DNA of 64,000 nt from Blastococcus aurantiacus (GTDB lineage Bacteria > Actinomycetota > Actinomycetes > Mycobacteriales > Geodermatophilaceae). The notes under the pieces were generated by a model, which worked only from the letters and a program-made list of their open reading frames with translations, was not told the DNA's origin and did not search any database. Shown here in pieces: positions 17,253-29,723 of the stretch. Location: the NCBI RefSeq assembly GCF_900102425.1, contig NZ_FNBT01000008.1, positions 1 to 64,000 of the forward strand, written 5' to 3'. The position numbers and the translations under genes were made by a program. How positions within the stretch are numbered: position 1 is the stretch's first letter; each line of letters opens with the position of its first letter.

Positions 17253-18317
17253 TCACGGGGTGGTCGGGACCTCGACGTCGCCGTCGATGATCTGCTGGCG
17301 GAAGTCGGCGATGACGTCCTGGATGTCGTCGATGTAGCCGCCGGACTCCGACAGGCCGACGCCCTCGGTGGAGAGGTCGTTGAGGATGTCCGTGCCCGAC
17401 TCGAGGCTGTCGTCGGCGAAGGAGTTGAGGTACTCCTCCACCGCCAGGTCCACCCGCTTGAGCATGGACGTCATGATCACGGCCTGCTGGTCGGGCGACG
17501 CGCTCAGGTACTGGTCGGAGTCGACGCCGATCGCGCGCTGACCGGCCTCGACGGCCGCCTCGAAGACGCCCTCACCGGAACCACCGGCGGCGTGGAAGAC
17601 GATGTCCGCACCGGCCTGGTACATGCCCTGGGCCGCGACCTTGCCGCCCTCGGGGTCACCGAAGCCGGAGCCGTCGCCGGCCGGCGACAGGTAGGTGACG
17701 TCGACGATGATGTCGGGCTTGACCGCCTTGGCGCCGGCGACGTAGCCGGCCTCGAACTTCTCGATCAGCGGGCTCTGCTGGCCGCCCACGAAACCGAGGT
17801 GGCCCGTCACGCTCTTGGACGCGGCGGCGACGCCGGCCAGGAAGCTGCCCTCCTCCTCGGCGAAGATCAGCCCGGTCAGGTTGTCCACGCCCAGGTCCTC
17901 GACCGAGGTGTCGACGATCGCGAACTGGGTGTCCGGGTAGTCGGCGGCGATGTCGGCGATGATGTCGCCGTACGCGAAGCCGACCGCGATGACCGGGTTG
18001 AAGTCGTTCTCGGCGAGCTGGGTGAGGAGTTCCTCGCGGTTGGAGTCGTCCTCGTTGGGCGAGAGCTCCTCGATGTCCTCGTCGACGTCGCCGCCGAGGG
18101 CCTGCACGGCCGCCTCGACGCCGGCGATGGCCGAGTCGTTGAAGGACTTGTCGCCGCGGCCGCCGGTGTCGTAGGCGACACCGACCTTGAGGGTGCCCTC
18201 GCTGCCGCCGCCGCTGCCGCCGCCGTCGCCGCCGTCCTCGTCGCTGGCGCACGCCGACAGGGCCAGGCCGCCGGCCAGCAGCAGTGCCGCCGTCTTCGTC
18301 ATCCGCGCTCGGCGCAA
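17253..18317 (-). CDS. BMP-family nucleoside-binding lipoprotein
   Basis: Extracellular substrate-binding lipoprotein of the transporter. The 354-residue precursor has a lipoprotein signal peptide ending in the lipobox LSAC, then an acidic Gly-rich linker (SDEDGGDGGGSGGG), then the BMP/Med fold: GVAYDTGGRGDKSFND, IAVGFAYGD, FAIVDTSVED, GFVGGQQSPLIEKFEAGYVAG and IGVDSDQY. The start is probably TTG 18317, because AGGAG lies 6 bases before it; ATG 18302 is in frame but 21 bases from that site. It is first in the leftward salvage operon. BMP proteins of this type bind purine or pyrimidine nucleosides; which ones cannot be read from sequence. Confidence 0.93.
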   Translation of the reverse strand: MRRARMTKTAALLLAGGLALSACASDEDGGDGGGSGGGSEGTLKVGVAYDTGGRGDKSFNDSAIAGVEAAVQALGGDVDEDIEELSPNEDDSNREELLTQLAENDFNPVIAVGFAYGDIIADIAADYPDTQFAIVDTSVEDLGVDNLTGLIFAEEEGSFLAGVAAASKSVTGHLGFVGGQQSPLIEKFEAGYVAGAKAVKPDIIVDVTYLSPAGDGSGFGDPEGGKVAAQGMYQAGADIVFHAAGGSGEGVFEAAVEAGQRAIGVDSDQYLSASPDQQAVIMTSMLKRVDLAVEEYLNSFADDSLESGTDILNDLSTEGVGLSESGGYIDDIQDVIADFRQQIIDGDVEVPTTP

Positions 18318-18558
18318 GACGATCTCCTCTCTGGGGGGACCCGGCCGCCCGGAGGCGGCGCGTCCCGATGATGTTCCTTCCGCGTGTTCCTGGCCGGACG
18401 CCGGAGCGCGCCGCCGCGGGACACGACGCAGAACGCTAACCGCGGGGCCGCGGACCTCCCCTGGCCGCGAGGAGGACTGAGACCCGATCGTTGCGAAGGG
18501 CCCGCCGGATGCCGGGGTTCGGTGGCGGAGGTCACGTGCGGCCCGCGGAGGCGGCCCC

Positions 18559-18564
18559 TACCGT
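18559..18564 (+). promoter_or_regulatory. -10-like element placing transcription start at the D,D-carboxypeptidase ATG
   Basis: TACCGT fits the actinobacterial TAnnnT -10 and ends 7 bases before the ATG, with no Shine-Dalgarno between. That geometry predicts a leaderless mRNA. No clear -35 is seen. Confidence 0.4.
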
Positions 18565-18571
18565 TCGGCGC

Positions 18572-19832
18572 ATGGGACTTCCGCGCGCGGCCCGCGGACC
18601 GGTGGCCGCGCTGCTGGCGGCCGGTCTCGCCCTCCTCCCCGTGCTCGCCGGGGTGCCCTCCGCCTCGGCCGGGGCACCGGCCACCGGCTCGGCCGCGCGG
18701 CCGACGGCGGACCGGTCGGCACCCACCCCGACCGCTCCGCGCACGGGGCGGCCTCCGCAGGGCAGCGCGCCCGACGGCCGCACCGTGGGCGGCGAGGACC
18801 TGGACACCCGCGGGCTCGTGGTGGCCGACGACGCGCCCCCGCTGCCAGGTCCGCTGGCCGCCTCCGGCTGGCTGGTGGCCGACGCGTCCTCCGGCACCGT
18901 GCTGGCCGCCCGGGACCCGCACGGCCGCTACTACCCGGCGAGCACGCTGAAGGCGCTGACGCTGCTGACCTTGGCCCCCCGCCTCGACCCCGCGCAGGTC
19001 GTCGTCGGCACGCCGGAGGACGAGCAGGTGGAGGGCAGCCGGGTCGGCCTCCTCGCCGGCGGCAGCTACACCGTCGGTTTCCTGTTCCAGGCGCTGATCC
19101 TGCAGTCGGGCAACGACGCGGCCAACGCGCTGGCCCGCGCCGCCGGGGGCACGGAGGCCACCGTCGACGCCATGACTGAGACGGCGGAGTCGATCGGCGC
19201 CTACGACACCGTCGTCGGCGGGCCCTCCGGCCTCGACGTCGCCGGGCAGTCGTCCTCGCCCTACGACCTGGCGCTGATCTTCCGCGACCTGGTGGCGGAC
19301 CCGGCCACCGCCGCCGTCCTGACGACGCGGGTCGCGCAGGTGCCGGAGGTGCCCGGCCGCGCGCCCGGCTTCCAGATCCAGAACCAGAACCCGCTGGCCG
19401 CCTACCCGGGCACGCTCGGCGGGAAGACCGGCTTCACCGACGCGGCCCGCCATGCCTTCGTGACCGCCGCCGAGCGGGACGGCCGCCGGCTGGTCGTGAG
19501 CGTGCTGGACACCGAGAACCAGCCGCTGCGCGCCGCCGACCAGGCCGCGTTGCTGCTCGACTGGGGCTTCGCCGTCCCCGCGGGTACCGAGGGGGTGGGC
19601 CGGCTGGTCCAGCCGGCCGACCTGCTGGCCCCGCCCGAGCCCACCCGCTCCGCCCCCCGCCCGGACGAGCCCGCCCCGCCGGTCGCCGCGGACCGGCCCG
19701 GGGACGACGCCTCGCCGCTGGTGGGCGCCGGGCTGGCGGTGGCCGCCGTGGTCGTCGTCGGCGTCACCGTGGTGGGCCGGCGGCGGGCCGTGCGCTGGGT
19801 GCCCGCCCCGGACCGGGCGCCGGGGCGGGGCG

Positions 19833-19852
<20 letters not shown>
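18572..19852 (+). CDS. D-alanyl-D-alanine carboxypeptidase (class C low-molecular-weight penicillin-binding protein, S11)
   Basis: Trims the terminal D-Ala of peptidoglycan stem peptides outside the membrane. The 426-residue precursor has a signal peptide (ARGPVAALLAAGLALLPVLAGVPSASA), a Pro/Thr-rich linker, then the serine peptidase S11 motifs: SxxK in PASTLKAL, SxN in QSGNDAA and KTG in GGKTGFTD. A C-terminal helix (PLVGAGLAVAAVVVVGVTVV) with a basic tail after it anchors the protein. ATG 18572 is the only start before the signal peptide and lies 7 bases from a -10-like TACCGT. Its 3' end overlaps the convergent phosphoesterase gene by 20 bases. Confidence 0.93.
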
Positions 19853-22556
<2,704 letters not shown>

Positions 22557-22579
22557 GGGTCGTCGCCTCCTCGTCCGCC

Positions 22580-22585
22580 TAGGCT
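22580..22585 (+). promoter_or_regulatory. -10-like element for a probable leaderless galE transcript
   Basis: TAGGCT ends 6 bases before the galE ATG in a 35-base divergent gap shared with the aminotransferase gene. There is no room for a Shine-Dalgarno in the galE direction, since the GGAGG here serves the other strand. This predicts a start of transcription at the A of ATG. Confidence 0.45.
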
Positions 22586-22591
22586 GGCGGC

Positions 22592-23545
22592 ATGCGTGTC
22601 CTCGTCGCCGGTGGTGCCGGCTACATCGGCAGCGTAGTGACCGCTGCCCTCCTGTCCGACGGCCACGAGGTCACGGTGCTCGACGACCTCTCCACGGGGC
22701 ACGCCGACGCCGTCCCATCGGGGGCGACGCTGGCGGAGGTGTCGCTGCACGACTCGGCGCCCGTGCTCGCCGACGTCCGGCCCGAGGCGGTGCTGCACTT
22801 CGCGGCGAAGTCGCTCGTCGGCGTCTCCCAGCAGCAGCCGGAGGACTACTGGTCGACCAACGTCGCCGGGTCGCTGGCGCTGCTGGAGGCCATGCGTGCC
22901 GTCGACTGCCGTCGCATCGTGTTCTCCTCGACCGCGGCCACCTACGGCGAGCCCGACCAGGTGCCCATCCGCGAGGACGCACCGACCCGGCCCACCAACA
23001 CCTACGGGGCCAGCAAGCTCGCCGTCGACCACATGCTGACCTCCTACGCGGTGGCCCACGGCTTCGCGGCGGTCAGCCTGCGGTACTTCAACGTCGCCGG
23101 CGCGGCCTTCGGGCTGGGCGAGCGGCACGCGACCGAGACCCACCTGATCCCGCTCGCGCTGCAGGTGGCGGCCGGACAGCGGGAGTCGCTCACGGTGTTC
23201 GGTCGCGACTACCCGACGGCCGACGGCACCTGCATCCGCGACTACGTGCACGTCGCGGACCTCTCGGACGCCCACCTGCTGGCGCTGCCCGCGCCGTCGG
23301 CCGGCGAGCACCGCATCTACAACCTCGGCAACGGCACCGGCTTCTCCGTGCAGGAGGTGGTCGACGCCGCCCGCGAGGTCACCGGCCACCCCATCCCGAC
23401 CACCGACGGCCCCCGGCGGGCGGGTGACCCGGCGCAGCTGGTCGCCTCCAGCGACCGGATCCGCGCCGACCTGGGCTGGGCGCCCCGGCACACCGACCTG
23501 GTGGGCATCGTCCGCGACGCCTGGGATGTGGCCCGGACGCGCTAG
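22592..23545 (+). CDS. galE: UDP-glucose 4-epimerase (extended SDR)
   Basis: Interconverts UDP-glucose and UDP-galactose for cell-surface sugars. The 317-residue protein has NAD-binding GGAGYIGS at the N-terminus, the [10 protein letters not shown] loop, the catalytic Ser segment [10 protein letters not shown], the YxxxK in [11 protein letters not shown], and RYFNVAGA and RDYVHVADL, which are characteristic of GalE. The start is the ATG at 22592, with no Shine-Dalgarno. Its TAG and the stop of the convergent CNNM gene lie in the same CTAG. Confidence 0.93.
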   Translation: MRVLVAGGAGYIGSVVTAALLSDGHEVTVLDDLSTGHADAVPSGATLAEVSLHDSAPVLADVRPEAVLHFAAKSLVGVSQQQPEDYWSTNVAGSLALLEAMRAVDCRRIVFSSTAATYGEPDQVPIREDAPTRPTNTYGASKLAVDHMLTSYAVAHGFAAVSLRYFNVAGAAFGLGERHATETHLIPLALQVAAGQRESLTVFGRDYPTADGTCIRDYVHVADLSDAHLLALPAPSAGEHRIYNLGNGTGFSVQEVVDAAREVTGHPIPTTDGPRRAGDPAQLVASSDRIRADLGWAPRHTDLVGIVRDAWDVARTR

Positions 23546-24882
23546 CCGGCCGGCGGCGCTCCGCCGTCCGTGCGCGTCCCGTCGTCCTCCGGCGTCGCGG
23601 GCGGGGGCTCGACCCGCAGCCGGGCGATGCGCCGTCCGTCCAGCTCGACGACGGTGATCGCGCGACCCTCCACCTCGATGGCGTCGCCCACCTCGGGCAG
23701 CCGGCCGAGGCCGGCGAGCACGTACCCCGCGGCGGTCTCGTACGGGCCCTCCGGCAGCTGCAGGCCGGTGGCCTCGGTGAAGTCGTCGAGGTTGAGCAGC
23801 CCGTCGACCTCGCGCGGGGCGTGGGGCGACTGGCGCGCCTCGGGCTCGACCTCGGCGTCGTACTCGTCGTAGATCTCGCCGATGACCTCCTCGATGAGGT
23901 CCTCCAGCGTGACGATCCCGTCGGTGCCGCCGTACTCGTCGACCACGATCGCCAGGTGCTGGTTCTCCCGCCGCATCTCGCTCAGCGCGGTCAGCACGCC
24001 GGCGGTGCCGGGCAGGCGCTTGACCTCGCGGGCCAGGTCTCCCACGGTCGCGGCCCGCCCGGCCGGGTGATTGGGCAGGAACAGGTCGCGGACGTGCACG
24101 AACCCGACGACGTCGTCCTGGTCGCGCCCCGACACCGGGAAGCGGGACCAGTTCGAGTCGGCCACCTGCTTCGCCGCGCGGCTGGTGGTCATCGAGGCGT
24201 CGAGGAAGCCCACCTCGGTGCGGGGGGTCATCACCTCGCGCACCTCGCGCTCGCCGGCGCGGAACACCTCGTCGATCAGCCGCCGCTCGTCGCTGCTGAG
24301 GGACTCGTGCGCGGCGACCAGGTCGCGCAGCTCCTCCTGGCTGATCGACTCACCGGCCTGCGTCGGGTCGCCGCCGGTCAGCCGCACCAGCGCGTTGGTG
24401 GACTTCGACAGCAGCCAGATGACCGGCCGGGAGAGCTTCGCGATGGCGTTGAGCGGCGCGGCGACGAGCAGCGCGAAGCCCTCGGCGCGCTGCAGGGCCA
24501 GCCGCTTGGGGGTGAGCTCGCCGGCCACCAGCGAGAGGTAGCTGATCGCGATGGTGACCAGCACGAGGGCGAGGGTGCCCGAGAGACCCTCGGAGACCCC
24601 CCGTTCCTGGAGCCAGTCGGCGAAGGGCTGGGACAGAGTGCTGGCCCCGAAGGCGGCGGAGAAGAAGCCGGCGAAGGTGACGCCCACCTGCACGGCGGCG
24701 AGGAACTGGTTGGGGTCGCTGAGCAGCTTCTGCACCGCCAGACCGCGGCGGCCGGTCTCGGCCATGGCGCGGACCTGGGACTCCCGCAGCGAGACGAGGG
24801 CGATCTCCGCTCCCGCGAACACGCCGCCGATCAGGATGAAGACGACGACCATGACGATGCTGAGCCAGACGTCGTCGCTCAC
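23542..24882 (-). CDS. CNNM/CorC family membrane protein (DUF21, paired CBS domains, CorC_HlyC)
   Basis: A 446-residue protein. The N-terminal DUF21 domain has helices at [33 protein letters not shown] and [22 protein letters not shown], and the typical [17 protein letters not shown]. After it come [12 protein letters not shown] and the two CBS domains (to [23 protein letters not shown]), then the C-terminal CorC_HlyC domain. The family is linked to magnesium or cobalt efflux and homeostasis; old hemolysin names are misleading. GTG 24882 follows AGGAG by about 9 bases. A divergent CAP-domain gene lies 196 bases away. Confidence 0.92.
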   Translation of the reverse strand: MSDDVWLSIVMVVVFILIGGVFAGAEIALVSLRESQVRAMAETGRRGLAVQKLLSDPNQFLAAVQVGVTFAGFFSAAFGASTLSQPFADWLQERGVSEGLSGTLALVLVTIAISYLSLVAGELTPKRLALQRAEGFALLVAAPLNAIAKLSRPVIWLLSKSTNALVRLTGGDPTQAGESISQEELRDLVAAHESLSSDERRLIDEVFRAGEREVREVMTPRTEVGFLDASMTTSRAAKQVADSNWSRFPVSGRDQDDVVGFVHVRDLFLPNHPAGRAATVGDLAREVKRLPGTAGVLTALSEMRRENQHLAIVVDEYGGTDGIVTLEDLIEEVIGEIYDEYDAEVEPEARQSPHAPREVDGLLNLDDFTEATGLQLPEGPYETAAGYVLAGLGRLPEVGDAIEVEGRAITVVELDGRRIARLRVEPPPATPEDDGTRTDGGAPPAG

Positions 24883-25078
24883 CGGCGGCGTACTCCTCGG
24901 AACTCGGGGGCGGTGCGGGTCCCCATGGTGCCTGCTCGCGACCGCCGGGCGTAGGTCGCGTGCCCGGTCGCGGTATGGAGCTGCCGCCGGTGACCTGCGT
25001 CTTGTGGACTGTCGGTGCCCTTGTGCTCACGGTTAGTCTCGGGCTGATAACGAATCGTGATCTTCTCCGGGGAGTCCC

Positions 25079-25996
25079 GTGCGCCATCGCCCCACCGGCC
25101 CGTCGCCGTCCGCACGCCATGCGGCGGGCGGCCGTACCCGCCCCACCGAGCCATGCCGTCGCAGCAGCCGGTGGGCACGGTCCCTGGTGGTCGTGGGCCT
25201 CGTGACCGGGTTCGTGATCGCCGCGCCCGTCGTCTCGGGGACCGTGTCGCCGTCCGAACCGCGGGCCGACGGCGACCTCGTCGTGATGGGTCTCGACGGC
25301 CGCCCGACCTCCGCGACCTTCGCCAGCGCCGCCGCGGCACTGGAGCTGGACGCCGACGGCACCGTGCGGGTGGAGCAGACGGCGAGCCGGGCGGAGCGCT
25401 CGCCCCTGCCCGTTCCGGCCCCCGCTCCGATCCCCGCGCCGGCTCCTGCACCCACGCCCGAGCCCGCGCCGGTCGCGGCCCCGGCACCCTCGGCCGCCGT
25501 CCCGGTGCCGGCGGCGCCGAAGCCGGCTGCCGCACCGGCGCGTCCCGCGCCTGCCACCAGCGCGGCGCCCCGGACGGCGCTGCCGGCCGCCCCCGCTCCC
25601 CCGCCGCCGGCCGCCGTGCCGGCCGGGTCCGACCGCGCCGGTCAGGTGCTGGCCCTGGTGAACCAGGCGCGGGCGTCTGCCGGCTGCCGGCCGCTGGCTG
25701 CCGACGCGCGCCTCGCCGCGGTCGCCGCCGCGCACAGCGCCGACATGCGGGACCGCGGGTTCTTCGACCACGTGAACCTCGCCGGGCAGAGCCCGTTCGA
25801 CCGCGCCGGAGCCGCCGGGGTGTCCGCGCGGGCCGAGAACATCGCGCGCGGTCAGCGCGATCCCGCGGCGGTCATGGACTCGTGGATGAACAGCCCGGGC
25901 CACCGGGCGAACATCCTCGACTGCGGCCTGACGCGGCTCGGCGTGGGCATCGCCGACGGCGGCGGCGGCCCCTGGTGGACCCAGCTCTTCGCCTGA
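25079..25996 (+). CDS. Secreted CAP/SCP-like domain protein with a Pro-Ala linker
   Basis: A 305-residue precursor. After about 35 charged residues, the segment WARSLVVVGLVTGFVIAAPVVSG is an uncleaved anchor or signal peptide. A Pro/Ala-rich spacer follows (around residues 105-185). The last 115 residues form a CAP domain: LALVNQARASAGCRPL, AAHSADMRDRGFFDHVN, ENIARGQ, VMDSWMNSPGHRANIL and WTQLFA. Bacterial CAP proteins are extracellular and poorly understood; some bind lipids or act on the wall. The CAP-cavity His residues are present (HSADM, HVN, GHR). GTG 25079 follows GGGGAG by 5 bases. Confidence 0.88.
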   Translation: MRHRPTGPSPSARHAAGGRTRPTEPCRRSSRWARSLVVVGLVTGFVIAAPVVSGTVSPSEPRADGDLVVMGLDGRPTSATFASAAAALELDADGTVRVEQTASRAERSPLPVPAPAPIPAPAPAPTPEPAPVAAPAPSAAVPVPAAPKPAAAPARPAPATSAAPRTALPAAPAPPPPAAVPAGSDRAGQVLALVNQARASAGCRPLAADARLAAVAAAHSADMRDRGFFDHVNLAGQSPFDRAGAAGVSARAENIARGQRDPAAVMDSWMNSPGHRANILDCGLTRLGVGIADGGGGPWWTQLFA

Positions 25997-26020
25997 CCAC
26001 CCGCCACGAGCCTCCTCGCC

Positions 26021-26080
26021 CCAACTACGGGAAAGTTGGCGTTCCACGGACCGAGCGAGGGCCTACTTCCCCGTAGTTGC
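26021..26080. repeat. Palindromic repeat element, copy A (supplies the stop codon of the nuclease-like gene)
   Basis: The ends CAACTACGGGAAAGT and ACTTCCCCGTAGTTG are inverted repeats of 15 bases with one mismatch. The inside closely matches copy B at 27011-27073 in the same orientation (GTTGGC-TTCC-CGG-CCG--GCGAGG-CC-ACTT-CCCCG). The TAG stop of the gene at 26063-26956 lies inside the element, so insertion may have trimmed that gene. It could also fold as a terminator for either flanking gene. Confidence 0.75.
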
Positions 26081-26956
26081 ACGGCGGAGCAGCGCCCGAA
26101 CCCGCTCGACCAGGAGCGCGGTATCCCGCAGATCGGCCGACGTGACGTGCAGGACGGCCCAGCCGGCAGCAGTGAGCAGGTTCAGCCGGCGGCGGTCACG
26201 CACGAACTGCCCGTTCCCGGCGTGCCAGGCACCGTCGTACTCCACGGCCACCCGTAGCTCCGGATAGCCGAGGTCGACACGTGCGAGGAACTCGCCGCCC
26301 TGGCCTCTCACCACGCATTGCGGGACAGGCGGCAGGCCGGCGAGCGTCAGGATCACGCGCAGCCTCGATTCCGGCTGCGACTCGGCCCGCGCATCCGACA
26401 GTTCCACCGCCCTCCGAGCCTGCCGCGATCCGCGGCCGTCCCGCGATGCCGCCGGCTCGCGCAGGGCCACTTCCGCCACGACGCCGCGCGCCAGCAGGAG
26501 GTCCAGGGCTGCCACCGCATCCGGCAGCGGATCCCACCGGGCGATGTCCAGCGCCGTCCGCAGGCCGGTGGTGCACCGCCACTCCCCGACTCGGGCGACG
26601 TCGGAGACGGGTAGGTCGACCCGGCGTACCTGGAGCCCGCGGACCGGCCCGAACCGCACCCCCGCGGGCACCGTGACCTCGACCGGCAACCCACGCCGGT
26701 CGGCGAGCTCGGGCGCGCCGTGCAGGTGGGCCGCGGTGCGTCCGCTGAAGACGGCCGTGGACGGCGAGATGAGACGCGCTCCGCGGATACGGACGTCGAG
26801 CGAGTCCGGGAGGTCTGCGTCCGCGTAGACACCGCGGTACAGCCGCCGCCATGCCTGACTCCGCAGCGCATCGTGGGTGAGCAGGCTGTCGTGGACCACG
26901 TCGCGCGCCCGGAACACGCAACCGACGAGTTCCGGCGGCTCGCGGGGGCGAGGCAC
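26063..26956 (-). CDS. AbiEi-like/DUF559-type protein with a Vsr-like nuclease fold at the C-terminus
   Basis: A 297-residue protein of a type common in actinobacteria. The N-terminal part (VVHDSLLTHDALRSQAWRRL then YRGVYADADLPDSLDV) resembles the winged-helix start of AbiEi-like antitoxins. The C-terminal 90 residues look like a PD-(D/E)XK (Vsr/DUF559) nuclease: PESRLRVILTLAGLP, then the acidic strand FLARVDLGYPELRVAVEYDGAWHA and RDRRRLNLLTAAGW. No partner toxin lies beside it, so a toxin-antitoxin role is not supported. GTG 26956 has no good Shine-Dalgarno. It is bracketed by two copies of a palindromic repeat, and repeat A provides its stop. Confidence 0.7.
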   Translation of the reverse strand: MPRPREPPELVGCVFRARDVVHDSLLTHDALRSQAWRRLYRGVYADADLPDSLDVRIRGARLISPSTAVFSGRTAAHLHGAPELADRRGLPVEVTVPAGVRFGPVRGLQVRRVDLPVSDVARVGEWRCTTGLRTALDIARWDPLPDAVAALDLLLARGVVAEVALREPAASRDGRGSRQARRAVELSDARAESQPESRLRVILTLAGLPPVPQCVVRGQGGEFLARVDLGYPELRVAVEYDGAWHAGNGQFVRDRRRLNLLTAAGWAVLHVTSADLRDTALLVERVRALLRRATTGK

Positions 26957-27010
26957 CGGGCCAGGGTGTCGCAGCCCGGCAGGTGTGCGCTGTCGCCGTC
27001 CACAGGCGCC

Positions 27011-27073
27011 GAGTACCGGGAAGTTGGCCTTCCCGGGCCGGTGCGAGGCCCACTTTCCCCGCAGTTGGTACTC
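27011..27073. repeat. Palindromic repeat element, copy B (upstream of the nuclease-like gene)
   Basis: The ends GAGTACC and GGTACTC are inverted, and the core GGGAAGTTGGCCTTCCCGGG with GCGAGGCCCACTTTCCCCGCAGTTG matches copy A at 26021-26080. It lies 55 bases outside the GTG of the nuclease-like gene and 28 bases from the icd terminator. Two copies in the same orientation about 1 kb apart point to a dispersed repeat family. Confidence 0.75.
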
Positions 27074-27100
27074 GCGTGTCCGTGAGGGGCCCCGGGCGCG

Positions 27101-27138
27101 CGACGGCCCCCGTACCCGGAGAGGTACGGGGGCCGTCG
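27101..27138 (-). terminator. icd terminator hairpin
   Basis: Perfect 16-base arms at 27101-27116 and 27123-27138 with a CGGAGA loop, starting 17 bases after the icd stop. No long U-tract follows, in keeping with other hairpins in this window. Confidence 0.85.
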
Positions 27139-27154
27139 TTCGTCAGGCGCTACC

Positions 27155-28369
27155 TCAGGCCATGGCCTTCTGGAGGTTGGCGTCGATGGCGGCCAGGAAG
27201 TCCTGGGTCGTGAGCCACGGGCTGTCCTTGGAGATCAGCAGCGCGAGGTCCTTGGTCATCTGACCGCTCTCGACGGTGTCGATGCATACCTTCTCCAGCG
27301 TCTCGGCGAACCGGGTCACCTCGGGGGTGCCGTCCAGCTTGCCGCGGTGGGCCAGACCCCGGGTCCAGGCGAAGATCGACGCGATCGGGTTGGTCGAGGT
27401 CTCCTTGCCCTGCTGGTGCTGGCGGTAGTGCCGGGTCACCGTGCCGTGCGCGGCCTCGGCCTCGACCGTGCGGCCGTCCGGGGTGGCGAGCACCGAGGTC
27501 ATGAGCCCGAGCGAGCCGAAGCCCTGCGCCACGGTGTCGGACTGCACGTCACCGTCGTAGTTCTTGCAGGCCCAGACATAGCCGCCCTCCCACTTGAGCG
27601 AGGCGGCGACCATGTCGTCGATCAGCCGGTGCTCGTAGGTGATGCCGGCGGCGTCGAACTTCTCCTTGAACTCGGCCTGGAAGACCTCCTCGAAGATGTC
27701 CTTGAACCGGCCGTCGTAGGCCTTGAGGATCGTGTTCTTCGTGGAGAGGTAGACCGGGTAGCCGCGGTCGAGGCCGTAGTTCAGCGAGGCCTTCGCGAAG
27801 TCGCGGATGGACTCGTCGAGGTTGTACATCGACAGCGAGACGCCGGCGCCGGGGGCCTGGAAGACCTCGTGCTCGATCGGCTCGGAGCCGTCGGACGGCG
27901 TGAACGTCACCGTCAGGGTGCCCGCCGAGGGGAACTTGAAGTCGGTGGCGCGGTACTGGTCACCGAAGGCGTGGCGGCCGACGATGATCGGCTTGGTCCA
28001 GCCGGGCACCAGACGCGGCACGTTCTGCATGATGATCGGCTCGCGGAAGATGACGCCGCCGAGGATGTTGCGGATCGTCCCGTTCGGGGAGCGCCACATC
28101 TTCTTCAGGCCGAACTCCTCGACCCGCGCCTCGTCCGGGGTGATCGTCGCGCACTTGACGCCGACGCCGTGCTTCTTGATGGCGTTGGCGGAGTCGACGG
28201 TGACCTGGTCGTCGGTGGCGTCGCGGTGCTCGATGCCGAGGTCGTAGTACTCCAGGTTCACGTCGAGGTACGGGAGGATCAGCTGGTCCTTGATGAATTG
28301 CCAGATGATCCGGGTCATCTCGTCGCCGTCGAGCTCGACGACGGTGCCCTCGACCTTGATCTTCGCCAC
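27155..28369 (-). CDS. icd: NADP-dependent isocitrate dehydrogenase (homodimeric type)
   Basis: Oxidative decarboxylation of isocitrate to 2-oxoglutarate in the TCA cycle. The 404-residue protein belongs to the eukaryote-like subfamily: [15 protein letters not shown] at the N-terminus, the isocitrate-binding [29 protein letters not shown], and [27 protein letters not shown]. This differs from the monomeric IDH found in many actinobacteria. GTG 28369 follows AAGGAA by about 9 bases. Thirty-eight bases separate it from mdh, so mdh-icd are co-transcribed, with a strong terminator after icd. Confidence 0.96.
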   Translation of the reverse strand: MAKIKVEGTVVELDGDEMTRIIWQFIKDQLILPYLDVNLEYYDLGIEHRDATDDQVTVDSANAIKKHGVGVKCATITPDEARVEEFGLKKMWRSPNGTIRNILGGVIFREPIIMQNVPRLVPGWTKPIIVGRHAFGDQYRATDFKFPSAGTLTVTFTPSDGSEPIEHEVFQAPGAGVSLSMYNLDESIRDFAKASLNYGLDRGYPVYLSTKNTILKAYDGRFKDIFEEVFQAEFKEKFDAAGITYEHRLIDDMVAASLKWEGGYVWACKNYDGDVQSDTVAQGFGSLGLMTSVLATPDGRTVEAEAAHGTVTRHYRQHQQGKETSTNPIASIFAWTRGLAHRGKLDGTPEVTRFAETLEKVCIDTVESGQMTKDLALLISKDSPWLTTQDFLAAIDANLQKAMA

Positions 28370-28407
28370 GTACTGGTTCCTTACTCTCTGCTGCTCCGAG
28401 CGTTCGC

Positions 28408-29361
28408 TCAGAGGTCGGCTATGTCAGCCTGCTTGGCGCGCACGGCCTCGGCTGCATCGCGCAGCCCGGCCAGCTCGCTCTCGGACAGGTCGCCCTCGAC
28501 GACCGTCCGCACTCCTTCTCGGCCGATCTCGGCCTCGACGCCCAGGTAGACGCCGTTGATCCCGTACTCGCCGTCGACCCACGCGCACACCGGCATGACC
28601 GCGCCGGAGTCCTCCATGACCGCGCGGGCCATGCGGGCCGCCGCGGCCGACGGGGCGAAGTAGGCCGAGCCGGTCTTGAGCAGGGCCACCACCTCCGCGC
28701 CGCCGTTGCGGGTGCGGTCGACGAGGTGCTCGATCCTGTCGGCGGCGAGCACCTCGGTCAGCGGCTTGCCGTCCACCGTGCACCGCGAGGGCACCGGGAC
28801 CATCGTGTCGCCGTGCGAGCCGAGGGTGAGCGTGCGCACCGACGAGATCGGGACGCCGGCCTCCTCGGCCACGAAGTTGGTGAAGCGCGCGGTGTCGAGC
28901 ATGCCGGCCTGGCCCATCACCCGGTGCTTCGGGAACTGGCTGGCCAGCTGGGCGAGAGCGGTCATCTCGTCCAGCGGGTTGGACACCACGATGAGGACGG
29001 CGTCCGGCGAGGCGGCGGCGACCTTCTCCGCGACCTCGCGCACGATCTTCGCGTTGGTCTCGATGAGATCCATCCGGCTCATGCCCGGCTTGCGCGGCAG
29101 ACCGGCGGTGATGACGACGACGTCGGAGTTCTCGGTGCCCTCGTAGGACCCGCCCCCGATGCCGACCACCCGGGTCTCGAAGCCCTCGATCGGCCGCGAC
29201 TGGTTCATGTCGAGGGCCAGGCCCTCGGGCTTGCCCTCGACGATGTCGGTGAGGACGACGGTCTCGAAGATGTCGTACTCCGCGAGACGGAGAGCAGTCG
29301 TGGAGCCGTAGAAGCCGGCACCCACCACGGTGACCTTGCCGTTCCGAGGCTTGTCTGCCAT
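28408..29361 (-). CDS. mdh: Malate dehydrogenase (LDH-like type)
   Basis: Oxidises malate to oxaloacetate with NAD+. The 317-residue protein has the dinucleotide motif [20 protein letters not shown]-site Asp in [26 protein letters not shown], the VSNPLDEMT loop and the catalytic His in [11 protein letters not shown]. The RKPGMSR loop marks malate over lactate specificity. ATG 29361 lies 7 bases after a -10-like TAGGTT with no Shine-Dalgarno, so it may have its own leaderless transcript besides read-through from folD-DUF3017 50 bases upstream. Confidence 0.94.
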   Translation of the reverse strand: MADKPRNGKVTVVGAGFYGSTTALRLAEYDIFETVVLTDIVEGKPEGLALDMNQSRPIEGFETRVVGIGGGSYEGTENSDVVVITAGLPRKPGMSRMDLIETNAKIVREVAEKVAAASPDAVLIVVSNPLDEMTALAQLASQFPKHRVMGQAGMLDTARFTNFVAEEAGVPISSVRTLTLGSHGDTMVPVPSRCTVDGKPLTEVLAADRIEHLVDRTRNGGAEVVALLKTGSAYFAPSAAAARMARAVMEDSGAVMPVCAWVDGEYGINGVYLGVEAEIGREGVRTVVEGDLSESELAGLRDAAEAVRAKQADIADL

Positions 29362-29368
29362 GGCCGCC

Positions 29369-29374
29369 AACCTA
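29369..29374 (-). promoter_or_regulatory. -10-like element for a probable leaderless mdh transcript
   Basis: On the minus strand TAGGTT is followed by GGCGGCC and then ATG. The motif and spacing are nearly the same as before galE (TAGGCT-GGCGGC-ATG). Confidence 0.45.
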
Positions 29375-29411
29375 GCGCCGTGCACGCCGTCGCGCCTCAG
29401 CGGGTTGCGCG

Positions 29412-29723
29412 TCAGTACTCGAGACTGGGGATGGCCAGCGAGATGGTGGTGAGCGCGAGGCCGGCCGCCGCGAGCAGGACGACGTCCACCGGCCGGCTGC
29501 GCACGGCGAGGAAGCCCACCCGCCGCTCCGGCAGGAACAGGCGCAGGAGCGCTGCCCCCACGAGGGCCAGACCCATGACCGTGAGCCCCCTGCGCCAGTG
29601 CTCGACGGCGACCAGCGTCAGCCCCACCGCGACCACCGCCAGCACCGCGAGCAGGGGCAGCTGGCGCACCAGCCCGGCGACGAACGGGCGCCGGACGTAG
29701 AGCGGCGGCCGGCCCTCGGTCAC
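29412..29723 (-). CDS. DUF3017 small membrane protein
   Basis: A 103-residue protein with three predicted helices: [39 protein letters not shown] and [20 protein letters not shown]. Between them lie [15 protein letters not shown], the usual signature of DUF3017. GTG 29723 overlaps the folD stop (GTGA, 29720-29723). It sits between folD and mdh, as in many actinobacteria. Function unknown. Confidence 0.85.
   Translation of the reverse strand: MTEGRPPLYVRRPFVAGLVRQLPLLAVLAVVAVGLTLVAVEHWRRGLTVMGLALVGAALLRLFLPERRVGFLAVRSRPVDVVLLAAAGLALTTISLAIPSLEY

Noticed and set aside
26063-26956. Type IV toxin-antitoxin pair (AbiEi/AbiEii)
   Set aside because: Only an AbiEi-like N-terminus is seen; no nucleotidyltransferase toxin gene lies next to it, and the C-terminal part looks like a Vsr/DUF559 nuclease.
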